Part shown: positions 10,471-18,993 of the stretch, one piece after another
How the letters are laid out: each line of letters opens with the position of its first letter
Numbering within the stretch: position 1 is the first letter of the stretch
IMG/VR virus record: IMGVR_UViG_3300036770_007877
Location: 1 to 42,628 of that record
Length of the DNA stretch: 42,628 nt
Strand: one strand, 5' to 3'
DNA from: a virus
The notes under the pieces: model-generated
What the model saw: the letters and a program-made list of their open reading frames with translations, nothing else
What the model was told of the DNA's origin: nothing
Databases searched by the model: none
Made by a program: the position numbers and the translations under genes

Positions 10471-11484
10471 CTATGAGTTTCCACCATTAATGAAACCTCG
10501 TCTATTAATTGGTACCAAATTTTCTAAAGAATCTTGGATATCATTATCTCTAAATCTAGAGCTATCAATACCAGGTACTCCTCTGTCGTTAAAGAGGTCA
10601 TTTACAACTCTTTCTCCAGTAAAATTTGAATTGGAATCTCTTAAAGGAAATGATAAATTATAAGCACCATCAGTTCCCTTGGATACCGTATTTCTTTGAC
10701 TCATTTCAGTTTCACCATCTTCACTCAATGGATTTCTGTGCCAGGGCATGAAGTTAAGTCTTTTTCCGGTAATTTTCGTAATTTTAAAATCAAAACTATA
10801 ATCAAATAAGCCTAGCTTTCCAGTACTTTCTGTTACGCTAAAATTTGTAAAAAATCCTTTATAGAATTGACCTTGAAAATAAATATCTATGTTAGTAGCC
10901 AAAGCACCAAGTGTTGGAGCTGCCTTGAATGAAGATTTTTCTAAATCTGGCCTATCCTGGAATGGCTCTGTTATTATTTCGATAGCTGATTTTATTCCAG
11001 CATAAGTTTCAGAATAAGCTCCTCCAGTAACCAGGTCAGCTATATTTGACCATACTCCATCTGCCGAATCTCTTTTTTGATTAAGAAATAACTCAGCTTC
11101 TTCTGCTGTTTTCAGGGCAGCTTCTGCAAGACCTCTCTGTCTCTCTGCTAACAAAATTCTATACTGAATTTGCTCATGTCTATAAATATCTCTTAAAATA
11201 TTTATTCCCTCAATACCAGACGAACCAGTTGTTCCATTAGCAGTAAAAGATGGAAGCTGCTCTCCAAAGTATTGAACTACATAACCACCCTTAGTTAGAG
11301 TATCTTGAATAAGCTTAGTTTCTCTAAACTGAATATTATCTGGGTTAATATACATTTGCTTTCTGGCATAAAAATTTTCGCCATTTTTAGTAGAAGAATA
11401 TGGATTCTTACCGCCAACCAGAGCTTCCATATTTAATGGAAGAAAAAATATTATTGTTTGTCTGTTAAATATTGATCTACTCAT
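10471..11484 (-). CDS. Baseplate initiator / tube-to-hub adaptor protein
   Basis: A 337-residue protein starting in the TGA of the tape measure gene (ATGA overlap). Residues 40-85 read YINPDNIQFRE followed by TKGGYVVQYFGEQL and a Gly/Thr turn. That pattern (Ile-x-Pro, then a rTkGG strand and an aromatic-Gly) is common in baseplate proteins next to the tape measure of contractile phages. Residues 95-135 form a charged helix (LLAERQRGLAEAALKTAEEA). Residues 205-250 contain GFFTNFSVTE and FDYSFDFKI, the second half of this fold. By place and pattern it probably caps the tube and starts baseplate-tube assembly, comparable in role to T4 gp48/gp54 or XkdP-type proteins. No LysM domain can be shown. 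The exact family is not certain. Confidence 0.6.
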   Translation of the reverse strand: MSRSIFNRQTIIFFLPLNMEALVGGKNPYSSTKNGENFYARKQMYINPDNIQFRETKLIQDTLTKGGYVVQYFGEQLPSFTANGTTGSSGIEGINILRDIYRHEQIQYRILLAERQRGLAEAALKTAEEAELFLNQKRDSADGVWSNIADLVTGGAYSETYAGIKSAIEIITEPFQDRPDLEKSSFKAAPTLGALATNIDIYFQGQFYKGFFTNFSVTESTGKLGLFDYSFDFKITKITGKRLNFMPWHRNPLSEDGETEMSQRNTVSKGTDGAYNLSFPLRDSNSNFTGERVVNDLFNDRGVPGIDSSRFRDNDIQDSLENLVPINRRGFINGGNS

Positions 11485-13292
11485 AGGGGGCCAGTTCCTC
11501 TTTGTGCATCTCCGGCTGCTCTATCCATCATTTTTGTTACCTGGATAAACTTAGAAGCCTCTGGAGATAAATCAATTTTTATAGTAATATTTCCCATAGG
11601 TATCTCTCCTGGTCTTGCAGTACCCATTGTAGTTCCGGCAGCTTCTGTATTAGTCTCTCGGTTGGTCCTCATATTTCTGCCAGCTTCCGCAAGAACAGCC
11701 TCCTCTTCAGCAGAGGTTGAGAATATACCTTTATATTTTGTATTCAAATCTAGATTATACATATCAGCTCTCTGAGCTGGAGATCCTCCGATTACTTCTT
11801 CTACTTTTTCAATACCCCTATTTGCAAGCTTTCTAATTATCTCGTGTCCTTGTAATAACTGCTCCCTATATCCAGCTCTGGTTACAGCTATATGTGCGTC
11901 TATTCTTCTTGCCACAACTTCTGATGCATCCATAGTAGCATCCCTGCTCTTTGTTTCTTCCTCTATTTGTTTCTGAAGAGCTTCAACTGAATCAGCATCT
12001 CCAGCTTCTGTTGCCTCACCCAATCTGGAAAGCAAATCTAAAATTCTGTTGGCAGAAGCTTCATCCGAAACTCCAAATTGATTTTTTAGCATTTGCTGTT
12101 GTATATAAAACTGTGTTTGTAATCCTGGGGATTCTGCGGCCTCTTCTACGGTTACAATTTTTCCTCCAGCGAATGATGCAAGAGTATCTCTCAAACCAGT
12201 TACCAACTGGCTTGCCATTTCTGATTGAGCTCCGGGTTCTTTCTCCGCCCTAAGCATAGCTGCCTGCATTCCAATTGAGGCCCCCAAAACGCCCCCTCCA
12301 GCAGACATTGAGGAGAGGTCCATATTACCTCTTTGAAAAACCAAATAAGCATTAGTATAATTCGTAGCAAGACCTCCCAAAGTTGATGTTAAAGTATTTG
12401 CCAAGTCAGTTGCTTGACTAATTCCAAGTCCAACATCTTTCATCATTCTTGCAAATCCTTCCAACGCGGGTCTTCCGAATTCAACAGTCATTCCAAGCTT
12501 GGAGAAGCTAGAGACACTACGCTCCAATGTAGAAACAACATCATCTATTTGTAGTCCTGTTTTTTGAGAAATATCAGAATACATTCCCAAGGTACTTGCC
12601 GCATGCTGAGCGCTCATACCTTGCTCATTCATTAGCTTATTTAAGCTACTTACAACTGTTCCATATCCTAGTCCGGTTGCAGTAGCAACGCCTGTAGCGA
12701 GTTGGTATAGCTTAATATTTTCCGTTCCATATTGTATATTAGTAAATAACTGATCTAATGTTAAGTTTGAAGAGGAAGTGGCTTGAATAAAACTTAATTG
12801 CTCCTGTGTCGATAAGTGTAACATTTGAGCAAATCTGGAACCAGATTCTAAGTCAAATGCTTTTTGAAACTCCGCAGATCTTTCTGCAGATTCTCCAAAT
12901 CTTTTATCTAAATCAAAAAGGTTTCTTTCTAATAATCTAATACCTTCTGATGGAGCATCGAAAGCATCTGCCGCAGTTTCCGCAAACCTAAGTAGGTCAC
13001 CACTGAATGATGCGATAGTATTTGCAAAACTTCCAACTCCTTTTGTAAAGCCGCCAATAACCTGCCCCCCAACTCCAAGGTTAGACGTTAAACCTCCAAG
13101 TGAATCGGCTACTTCTTTGAGAATACCTCCAGCATTTTTGGCAGCACTAGCTATATCATCAAGCGATTTTGATGATTGACCAAATGATCTGCTAAAATCA
13201 TACGAGTTTAAATCATTTCCGGCATCTAAAAAATTTTTTAGTGATTGTGTTGCAGTATTTAATTGAGTAATAATTGTATTAAAATCTGCCAT
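11481..13292 (-). CDS. Tape measure protein
   Basis: A 603-residue, mainly helical, Ala/Gly/Ser-rich protein placed directly after the frameshifting chaperone gene, the hallmark position of the tape measure. The first 140 residues are heptad-like, with a Gly-rich hydrophobic segment (about residues 55-95) that could act as a membrane-active stretch during DNA delivery. Residues 110-300 form long helices and residues 400-500 are charged coiled-coil. The C-terminus is beta-like (MGNITIKIDLSPEA) and may contact the baseplate initiator. With about 0.15 nm per residue the implied tail is near 90 nm, a short contractile tail. The start ATG overlaps the upstream TAA (TAATG), and AGGT lies 7 nt upstream. 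No lysozyme or peptidase motif is seen. Confidence 0.8.
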   Translation of the reverse strand: MADFNTIITQLNTATQSLKNFLDAGNDLNSYDFSRSFGQSSKSLDDIASAAKNAGGILKEVADSLGGLTSNLGVGGQVIGGFTKGVGSFANTIASFSGDLLRFAETAADAFDAPSEGIRLLERNLFDLDKRFGESAERSAEFQKAFDLESGSRFAQMLHLSTQEQLSFIQATSSSNLTLDQLFTNIQYGTENIKLYQLATGVATATGLGYGTVVSSLNKLMNEQGMSAQHAASTLGMYSDISQKTGLQIDDVVSTLERSVSSFSKLGMTVEFGRPALEGFARMMKDVGLGISQATDLANTLTSTLGGLATNYTNAYLVFQRGNMDLSSMSAGGGVLGASIGMQAAMLRAEKEPGAQSEMASQLVTGLRDTLASFAGGKIVTVEEAAESPGLQTQFYIQQQMLKNQFGVSDEASANRILDLLSRLGEATEAGDADSVEALQKQIEEETKSRDATMDASEVVARRIDAHIAVTRAGYREQLLQGHEIIRKLANRGIEKVEEVIGGSPAQRADMYNLDLNTKYKGIFSTSAEEEAVLAEAGRNMRTNRETNTEAAGTTMGTARPGEIPMGNITIKIDLSPEASKFIQVTKMMDRAAGDAQRGTGPL

Positions 13293-14181
13293 TATTCAAA
13301 CCTTTTTTTTGCTAAATCAAAAACCGCTTGAGTTTCTTTGGGAAGACGAATCTTTCTTGCTCCACGTCTATTATCTGTATTATTATCACCATAATTAGCA
13401 GGTTTGTTGGCTCGCTTGATAACATCCAGAATGTCATCATCAATAATTTTACCAGAAAGAATTTTTTCTTCAAATTCTTCGGGTTTATCAAATCTTTCGT
13501 CTTTATCCAATTCTCTAAGATCTTTAATCTTCTTAACTGCTTCATAATTCCAAAATGAAGCAAGATATTCTGTAAGATACAGATTTTTTTCAAAATCTTT
13601 TTCTTTATCTTCAGAAATTAATTTAGAATAAAGCGCCCATTGCTGAGGAGTGATGGTCTCAAACCTAGCGTCATCTATTGGACATTTCCATATTTTAGAT
13701 AATTCCCAGCGGAGCCTAGTTAAAGGCTCCTCAGCTATTTTTTTATATCTTCTAGACCAATCTGCTTATTAGACTCTTCTAGTAGTTTTTCATATACTCT
13801 AAATATTCTATCGACCAGGTTAGTTTGCATATTTAAGACTACATCTAATCTTCTATCAACCTTATCTTTTATAGAATCATCTTCGCATAAATCTTCTAAC
13901 TGAACTCCGTTGATTGTTTTAAGGCAATAAGTTATAGTTAGAGGTCTGATATCAAATACCTTATTTTCACTTTGCATTTTCATAATTTTACTAACAATCT
14001 CTCTTTGCTCACCCGATGAGAGAGTTGAGATTTCAAATGAAAATCCAGATATTTTTAATATTTCGGTTATTTTTCCTAGGAGAAGAACTTTTTTAAGATT
14101 ATCAAATGTAATCCTTTCCCCTTCCTCTTGAATATCTTCTTCAACTTCTTTGTCTGAAAATTTACCTTGCATTCTTGGCAT
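13292..14181 (-). CDS. Tail assembly chaperone, long frameshift product (gpGT-like)
   Basis: This entry is the fusion made by a -1 shift: 148 residues in the first frame, then 148 more residues in the -1 frame from 13738 to the TAA at 13292, about 296 residues in all. Reading the -1 frame from the slip site gives IAEEPLTRLRWELSK and continues without a stop into a charged tail ending KKRFE. The extension is rich in Trp, Lys and acidic residues. By analogy with lambda gpG/gpGT and similar pairs in myophages, the short form coats the tape measure and the long form recruits tube subunits. A TTG at 13510 could look like a separate 72-residue gene, but the open frame upstream of it and the slip site make a fusion far more likely. 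Confidence 0.85.
13711..13744 (-). promoter_or_regulatory. -1 programmed ribosomal frameshift signal
   Basis: On the minus strand the message reads GAT ATA AAA AAA TAG. The heptamer A AAA AAA (13744-13738) is a classic bacterial -1 slip site, directly followed by the zero-frame TAG. After a 7-nt spacer there is a hairpin: arms GGAGCCT (13730-13724) and AGGCTCC (13717-13711), a perfect 7-bp stem with a 6-nt loop (TTAACT). Spacer length and stem position match known stimulators. The ratio of short to long product cannot be read from sequence. Confidence 0.9.
13735..14181 (-). CDS. Tail assembly chaperone, short product (gpG-like)
   Basis: A 148-residue acidic, helical protein ending EDIKK and then TAG, with the slippery run as its last codons. 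GAGGT sits 6 nt before the ATG at 14181. Its place (after tube and terminator, before the tape measure) and the frameshift at its end define it as a tail assembly chaperone rather than any visible motif. Residues 25-60 and 85-110 are helical with hydrophobic positions such as LKKVLLLGKITEILKISGF. It should be cytoplasmic and absent from the finished virion. Alternative functions are hard to reconcile with the context. Confidence 0.85.
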   Translation of the reverse strand: MPRMQGKFSDKEVEEDIQEEGERITFDNLKKVLLLGKITEILKISGFSFEISTLSSGEQREIVSKIMKMQSENKVFDIRPLTITYCLKTINGVQLEDLCEDDSIKDKVDRRLDVVLNMQTNLVDRIFRVYEKLLEESNKQIGLEDIKK

Positions 14182-14196
14182 TATAAACCTCTTTTA

Positions 14197-14204
14197 TATT
14201 TATT
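14197..14204 (-). promoter_or_regulatory. Candidate late-type promoter box AATAAATA upstream of the chaperone gene
   Basis: The octamer AATAAATA lies between the terminator behind the tube gene and the chaperone start, about 15 nt before the ATG at 14181. Since transcription from the sheath/tube unit should largely stop at the terminator, a promoter is expected here. The box is only similar to T4-type late promoters and sits in very AT-rich DNA. Confidence 0.25.
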
Positions 14205-14210
14205 TTACCC

Positions 14211-14247
14211 ATAAAATAAAAAAACACCATCATTAAGATGGTGTTTT
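14211..14247 (-). terminator. Intrinsic terminator after the tail tube gene
   Basis: A perfect 11-bp stem (arms 14221-14231 and 14237-14247) with a 5-nt loop, followed on the minus strand by a T-rich run (TTTATTTTATG). It lies 20 bp beyond the tube stop. The next gene must be reached by read-through or by its own promoter. Confidence 0.9.
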
Positions 14248-14266
14248 GTTATTGCAGAAATCTTTA

Positions 14267-14896
14267 TCAGTAAGCTGCAGAAATTAGACCTGGGAAGTCT
14301 AGAACGCCACGGCGTCCAGCATTTCCTGCGTCTGCTGCAAGCTCTACGGCATCTGTCTGTCTTCCAGCAACCTCCCTGGCTCCATTGACACCTTGGGAGA
14401 GTGCTACTGCCTCGCCTGCCCTTCTGACCGACATATATTCTACATCGAGTGATGCATCTTCTGTGATAGTATAGTTATCAGATGAGTAAGTCTTGCCGAG
14501 AGAGTTAAACCAACAGTTATGATAAGTTGTAACAACTGCATCGTTTCCTGTTCCGGTAAATCTATCGATAACAACAATGTCAAATGGAATTCTTTGTGAG
14601 TGAATATTTCTAAACCCTCTTGACATAGACTCTGGTAGGGAAAGTCCATCAAAAACCATTCTTCTAACGGTAAGTGAGAAGTCTGTTGCAGATTGTGGAA
14701 CGATCTCTACGGTTCCATCTGTACCAACTTCTCTAATTTTGGCGTTTTGCTTTCTTTGACTTTCCTGAAAGCTTTGAACTGCACCAACTGGTTCGCCATT
14801 AACTGTAATGACAACCTGAGTTGATAGACCAGTTCTAGTCTTTGCTCCCTCAACTGTTGCGCTATCGAAAAGTGTGCCTGTACTTGGATATGCCAT
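14267..14896 (-). CDS. Tail tube protein
   Basis: A 209-residue protein placed 12 bp after the sheath gene, the usual sheath-tube pair. The middle is beta-rich with a pattern typical of tube proteins: QVVITVNGEPVGAVQSFQES near residues 27-46, VEIVPQSATDFSLTVRRM at 63-80, a Trp/Asn turn (YHNCWFNSLG) at about 125-134, then TITEDASLDVEYMSVRR. The last 45 residues are Ala/Gly-rich and may be flexible. No signal peptide or cysteine pair. A strong AGGAG precedes the ATG. The gene is somewhat richer in GC than its neighbours, as expected for a highly expressed phage gene. Many copies stack as hexamers inside the sheath. Confidence 0.85.
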   Translation of the reverse strand: MAYPSTGTLFDSATVEGAKTRTGLSTQVVITVNGEPVGAVQSFQESQRKQNAKIREVGTDGTVEIVPQSATDFSLTVRRMVFDGLSLPESMSRGFRNIHSQRIPFDIVVIDRFTGTGNDAVVTTYHNCWFNSLGKTYSSDNYTITEDASLDVEYMSVRRAGEAVALSQGVNGAREVAGRQTDAVELAADAGNAGRRGVLDFPGLISAAY

Positions 14897-14908
14897 TTGT
14901 TTCTCCTA

Positions 14909-17900
14909 TTAAATTACGCCAACTTCGATATCAATGAAGACGTAGTTGATTGGGTATGCTGGGGTGAATCTTAGGAAGACATTTATTTGTCTTGGATCAA
15001 CTTTATCTTGTTCAACTCTAATATTTCCATATTGAGTAATCAAGCCTTGTGTTACAAGGGCGGACATAATGGAGTTTACTCTGGCTGATACAATATTATT
15101 TGTATCATCGCTTTGAACTCCTCCAATAAATCCTTTTAATGAATTTCTTAGAGTTCTCTTAACTGTATCTCTGATGAATACTATTGAAATCTCTTCATCC
15201 TCAACAAATCCGGATTGGCTTGTTGTTCTTCCTGCGAGAACTTGACCGCCGCCAGTTACGGGCTGAACAACAGTTGCACCTTCTGCTCCAAGTGAATTTA
15301 GAATTGTTTGTCTAAAGACTTTGTCTCTAGTAAGAGTAAATCCGCTTAGGGTTTTAAATGTAAGTGGTATTGCAACATTCTGTTTTGACGACAACCAACC
15401 AGCTGCTGCTGCAGCCATATAGAAGCCGTGAAGTTCTATATTTGTACCAGATACATTTCTAACAATTTTATCTGGGTACATATATACGGCTCTAATGCTA
15501 TCAAAATTATCGCTTAGCTTATAATTGGTTAGATCTTCTACGCTTCCAGATAGAATCTCCTCTGGGTCATCACCTTGAATGCCTTCTAAGACTCCAACAT
15601 CTTCCAGTGCAAGCTGAGCTGTACCCAGCAGAGCTGCGGTGCTAAGACCCTTCTGAGCTCCAATGAAGGCTACTCTTTCTTTGCGGTTAGCAATGCTGCT
15701 CATATTTTCGCAGTGATTTACGACAGCCCTAAAGATTGGAGTAATTGTTTGTGTTGGAACTGGAACAATTATTTGAGATTCAAATGCTTCCATTGCTTCA
15801 AGTGCATTGAACCAGTTTGTATCATAGAATTCTGCATCATTTTCATCTACATAAGAAACTTTAATTCCGTCACCCTGCTTGAGTATACCAGATGTTACAA
15901 GATCAGTATGGAGAAGAAGTGCTGCATCATCAGATGTTGTTAAAGGATCTGTTATAGAGAATTGAATATCAACAAAATCTAGAGTTGTTTTGAATGTCTC
16001 TCCAGTATCAGCTAAGACATATACTTTATTATCATTTACAATATCAGTAATTTCTAGTGCAGAATGGCTTCCTGCAACAGGTTGATATAGTTGAGATCCA
16101 ATTGTGGATGGAGTTGCATAAAGTGTTCCAGATGGATTTTCCATGCTAGATATATGAATCATCTTGCCAACATCGGATGCATTAAAGTCAATTTCCGAAC
16201 TGGAGAAGAAAACACTTCCATCTGGATCTATTCCTATCTGACCGAGGAATCCTGTGGCAACAACGTCTGCTGGAGTGTTTACGATTGTATACGAGAAGGC
16301 GTTATCAGGATCCGAAATCCAGTTAGACATTTGAACTTCAGTTTGTAGCTGAGAACTATAGAATGGATACTTGTTTGGGAAAATTTGAGTTTCTGTATTT
16401 CCTCTTATGACAAAAATATTTACTCTAGAATCTACCGAGGGTCTTCCATTTCTCAACCCAAGAGTTGGCCTTGGAATTGTGATCATAAGATCATCAAGAC
16501 CTGCTGCTGCTCCAACGAATCCACCGGAACCTGCTGCATTTACCTTGGGTAGTATAGTTTCAATGGTTCTTCTTGGAACAGCTGGAGCACATTGTACTGC
16601 CATAATTCCAGGTGCGCCATTCTCATATGCAATCTGGGCTGCAAGAGAAAGTGTATTAGTTTCAGATGGAGTTCCGTGTTTATTGTACAAATCTTTTGCT
16701 TCAGTTAAAAACTCTGGATCATTTAAATCTAGCTCATATATGTAATTAGCAGTAAGCCTATCACCACGAGCAAGAGTTCTGGATCTGACATCTATAAAGA
16801 ATTTGTCACCAACCTCAAATGGAACAGAGGATTCTGCGATTCCCATAAGGAGGACGCCGTTGGTTTCCAATAGATGGAATGTTAATCCGGTCTCTGTTAG
16901 ACCAGAAGTTCCTGTTGCGGTTGGGAATCCTACTAGTGGGTTTGAGTAAGAGCTTAGTCTGACAGTTCTGGCTGAAGTAACGGCCTTAATGGTATATAGA
17001 CCGCCATCAAACGAGCCACCTGGGCAGATCAGAACAACCTTGCCTACATCTGATGACTTAAACTTGCCGGCGGAATCAGTTGGAATGCTTTCGCCATCTA
17101 ATAGGGCTGGGTCATCTATTAGAACATTTGTTGCTCTAATATCCCAGTTTGTATAAGTTCCAACAATTAAGGAGTCTGTGGTAACAGATATTGTGGTCTT
17201 ATTTGTTCCAACATCGTATGACAGATCCTCAATTTCAACTCCAATGTAGCCATCAATGCAGAGGGTATCTCCAGCAAGGACTTGACCATTGGTTAGTAGA
17301 TCTCCATCTATTTCGAAAAGGTTTGTGGTCAAAGGTGTTGCATCATCAAGTTTTGCTACAGCCTCTCCGGTAGGAGTTACCCAAGCGCCGCTAGTAATGA
17401 GTGGGTAACCATCATCACAAACTGATTGATTTCCAGATACAGCTCCATCATTGCTTGTAAAGTAAGAAGAGTGAAATAAGAATGGATTACCGGCAGAATC
17501 TTTTAGCTGACCGGATATAGAGCCGGTTGCACTAAAGGTGGCTTTTCCTGGAATTGGATCTCCATTTGAATCTCTTACAACTCCAACGCATCGAATTGTC
17601 CATCTCTCTGCAGGCGCAGAGCTATCCAGGATAGAAAGAGTATTTATACTACCGCAGTTTGGATCCTCTACGATTATACCGTTGCCTGCATTTGTTGAGG
17701 CTGCTGACCATCCCTTTCCGCCCTGATCTCCAATGCTTGCACCCTGAAGTTCAATACATCCAGTGGTTGGGTCAAGTCTAAAATCAAATTTAGAATCAAA
17801 TCCATTTGCATCAATCTCGCCTTGATAACCAAAGAGTAGAGTATCGTTTAATCTTAACTCAGTTCTTCCACTAACAACTGGAGCATTTGCTAAAGAAAAG

Positions 17901-18115
17901 AACCTACCTTCTCCAGCACCGGTTGGGCTACAAGCAGCAGAACCATCTGCACCACCGCCAGCAGCAGATTCTACGATTACTTCCTCGCGAAGCCCCTCTC
18001 CCATGACGGCAACAACTCTGACACCGCCAGGAATCGAAACTCCCCTTGTTATAACCCTATCTCTGGAAAAAGCTCCAGGTTGAATGAAGCCTGAAATACC
18101 TGGTATATTAGCCAT
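14909..18115 (-). CDS. Contractile tail sheath protein
   Basis: A 1068-residue protein immediately before the tube gene. The first 45 residues (phrases GISGFIQPGAFS and VSIPGGVRVVAVMGEG) match the start of sheath proteins, and the last 180 residues carry the conserved sheath C-domain: VFIRDTVKRTLRNSLKGFIGG, then helix VSARVNSIMSALVTQGLI and the final strand FLRFTPAYPINYVFIDIEVGV. Residues about 475-520 (DLYNKHGTPSE, QIAYENGAPGIMAVQC) are also sheath-like. T4 gp18 is 659 residues, so about 400 extra residues, mostly beta-rich and located between 50 and 450 and around 590-760, are probably surface insertions. GGAGGT precedes the ATG. Sheath subunits polymerise around the tube and contract on infection. 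Confidence 0.9.
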   Translation of the reverse strand: MANIPGISGFIQPGAFSRDRVITRGVSIPGGVRVVAVMGEGLREEVIVESAAGGGADGSAACSPTGAGEGRFFSLANAPVVSGRTELRLNDTLLFGYQGEIDANGFDSKFDFRLDPTTGCIELQGASIGDQGGKGWSAASTNAGNGIIVEDPNCGSINTLSILDSSAPAERWTIRCVGVVRDSNGDPIPGKATFSATGSISGQLKDSAGNPFLFHSSYFTSNDGAVSGNQSVCDDGYPLITSGAWVTPTGEAVAKLDDATPLTTNLFEIDGDLLTNGQVLAGDTLCIDGYIGVEIEDLSYDVGTNKTTISVTTDSLIVGTYTNWDIRATNVLIDDPALLDGESIPTDSAGKFKSSDVGKVVLICPGGSFDGGLYTIKAVTSARTVRLSSYSNPLVGFPTATGTSGLTETGLTFHLLETNGVLLMGIAESSVPFEVGDKFFIDVRSRTLARGDRLTANYIYELDLNDPEFLTEAKDLYNKHGTPSETNTLSLAAQIAYENGAPGIMAVQCAPAVPRRTIETILPKVNAAGSGGFVGAAAGLDDLMITIPRPTLGLRNGRPSVDSRVNIFVIRGNTETQIFPNKYPFYSSQLQTEVQMSNWISDPDNAFSYTIVNTPADVVATGFLGQIGIDPDGSVFFSSSEIDFNASDVGKMIHISSMENPSGTLYATPSTIGSQLYQPVAGSHSALEITDIVNDNKVYVLADTGETFKTTLDFVDIQFSITDPLTTSDDAALLLHTDLVTSGILKQGDGIKVSYVDENDAEFYDTNWFNALEAMEAFESQIIVPVPTQTITPIFRAVVNHCENMSSIANRKERVAFIGAQKGLSTAALLGTAQLALEDVGVLEGIQGDDPEEILSGSVEDLTNYKLSDNFDSIRAVYMYPDKIVRNVSGTNIELHGFYMAAAAAGWLSSKQNVAIPLTFKTLSGFTLTRDKVFRQTILNSLGAEGATVVQPVTGGGQVLAGRTTSQSGFVEDEEISIVFIRDTVKRTLRNSLKGFIGGVQSDDTNNIVSARVNSIMSALVTQGLITQYGNIRVEQDKVDPRQINVFLRFTPAYPINYVFIDIEVGVI

Positions 18116-18148
18116 TTAAGAACCTCCGAGTCCTGTAATTCATCAAAT

Positions 18149-18156
18149 TATTTATT
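18149..18156 (-). promoter_or_regulatory. Candidate late-type promoter box AATAAATA upstream of the sheath gene
   Basis: In the 65-bp gap before the sheath gene the minus strand carries AATAAATA about 33 nt before the ATG, the best spacing of the three copies found. A TATAAT also occurs further upstream at the end of the terminator gene gap. Both are plausible only; the region is AT-rich. Confidence 0.25.
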
Positions 18157-18180
18157 ATTAGTAGTTTCATTATAAGCTTT

Positions 18181-18993
18181 TTATTGTGTAATTTCTGTTA
18201 ATTCTAAAATGCTTTCATACTTGGTCGATAACAAGTCAGCGCTAGTTCTTGAGCCAGGAATTGGAGTTCTTGATGGCTCAATGCTGAAAGTTATTTTTTC
18301 AACCATATTCTCAATAGGTATTTCAACTCTCCATTCTGACAAAGTATTTAAACTTATTGTAACATTATATACATAATCATTAGCATAAGGTTCTGCAGAT
18401 TCTCCGCCAATTCTTAAAGATTTTATAAATAACCCGTTAGCCCTCAGTTCGTTCCACAAATTATATTGTAAAGCTAAAGACACAATATCTGTTAATTCCT
18501 CTAATTCACTTTGGCTTTCTGCATAAATCATAACATCAAAGTTCATATCCCAACTTCCGGTGTAAACTCTATGTGTTGGAGTTAGAACTTTTCTTTTTGC
18601 ACCATAAATATTTTCAACCATATCAGTTCTGTATTTAATAGTCATATCTTGATTAAAAGATATGGGCTTATAAGAACCTCCATTCGATTTTATAACTATA
18701 GCTGGAAAAAACTTAACCTCATATCTATACGTATCTGATATTAATATTTTGGTTGTTAATTCTGAATCTATATCGATACCTGTATGATCTGGAGTTAGAG
18801 GAAATCCGTAATCATCACTTCTGTAAGTAAATACAGAATCATTTCTAAAAATAGCTCTAAGTCCATCGATTAATAATGATTTTGGATGAACTATGGCTGA
18901 TTGTTGAACAATATGACTATCCGCAAAATAACTAGAATAAACGACATGATCGCCGTTTAAAGCTGTACCTGGTAAATTTTGCGAATCAATCAT
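18181..18993 (-). CDS. Tail terminator / tail completion protein
   Basis: A 270-residue protein directly upstream of the sheath. Residues 145-225 show the pattern of tail-terminator or gp15-like neck proteins: a strand with YTGSWDMNFDVMIYAES, a helix with LEELTDIVSLALQYNLW, then GLFIKSLRIGGESAEPY and VYNVTISLNTLSEWRVEIP. That is a Trp-bearing strand, an LxD helix, and a closing strand with Ser-x-Trp. The N-terminal 100 residues include an HPKSLLIDGLRAIF helix that could contact the neck. It probably stops tube and sheath growth and joins the tail to the head. The start overlaps the previous stop by 8 bp. The assignment rests on pattern and position. Confidence 0.65.
   Translation of the reverse strand: MIDSQNLPGTALNGDHVVYSSYFADSHIVQQSAIVHPKSLLIDGLRAIFRNDSVFTYRSDDYGFPLTPDHTGIDIDSELTTKILISDTYRYEVKFFPAIVIKSNGGSYKPISFNQDMTIKYRTDMVENIYGAKRKVLTPTHRVYTGSWDMNFDVMIYAESQSELEELTDIVSLALQYNLWNELRANGLFIKSLRIGGESAEPYANDYVYNVTISLNTLSEWRVEIPIENMVEKITFSIEPSRTPIPGSRTSADLLSTKYESILELTEITQ

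Noticed and set aside
13292-13510. Independent 72-residue gene starting at a TTG
   Set aside because: The same frame is open back to the slip site, and the signal there explains it as the end of a fusion product.
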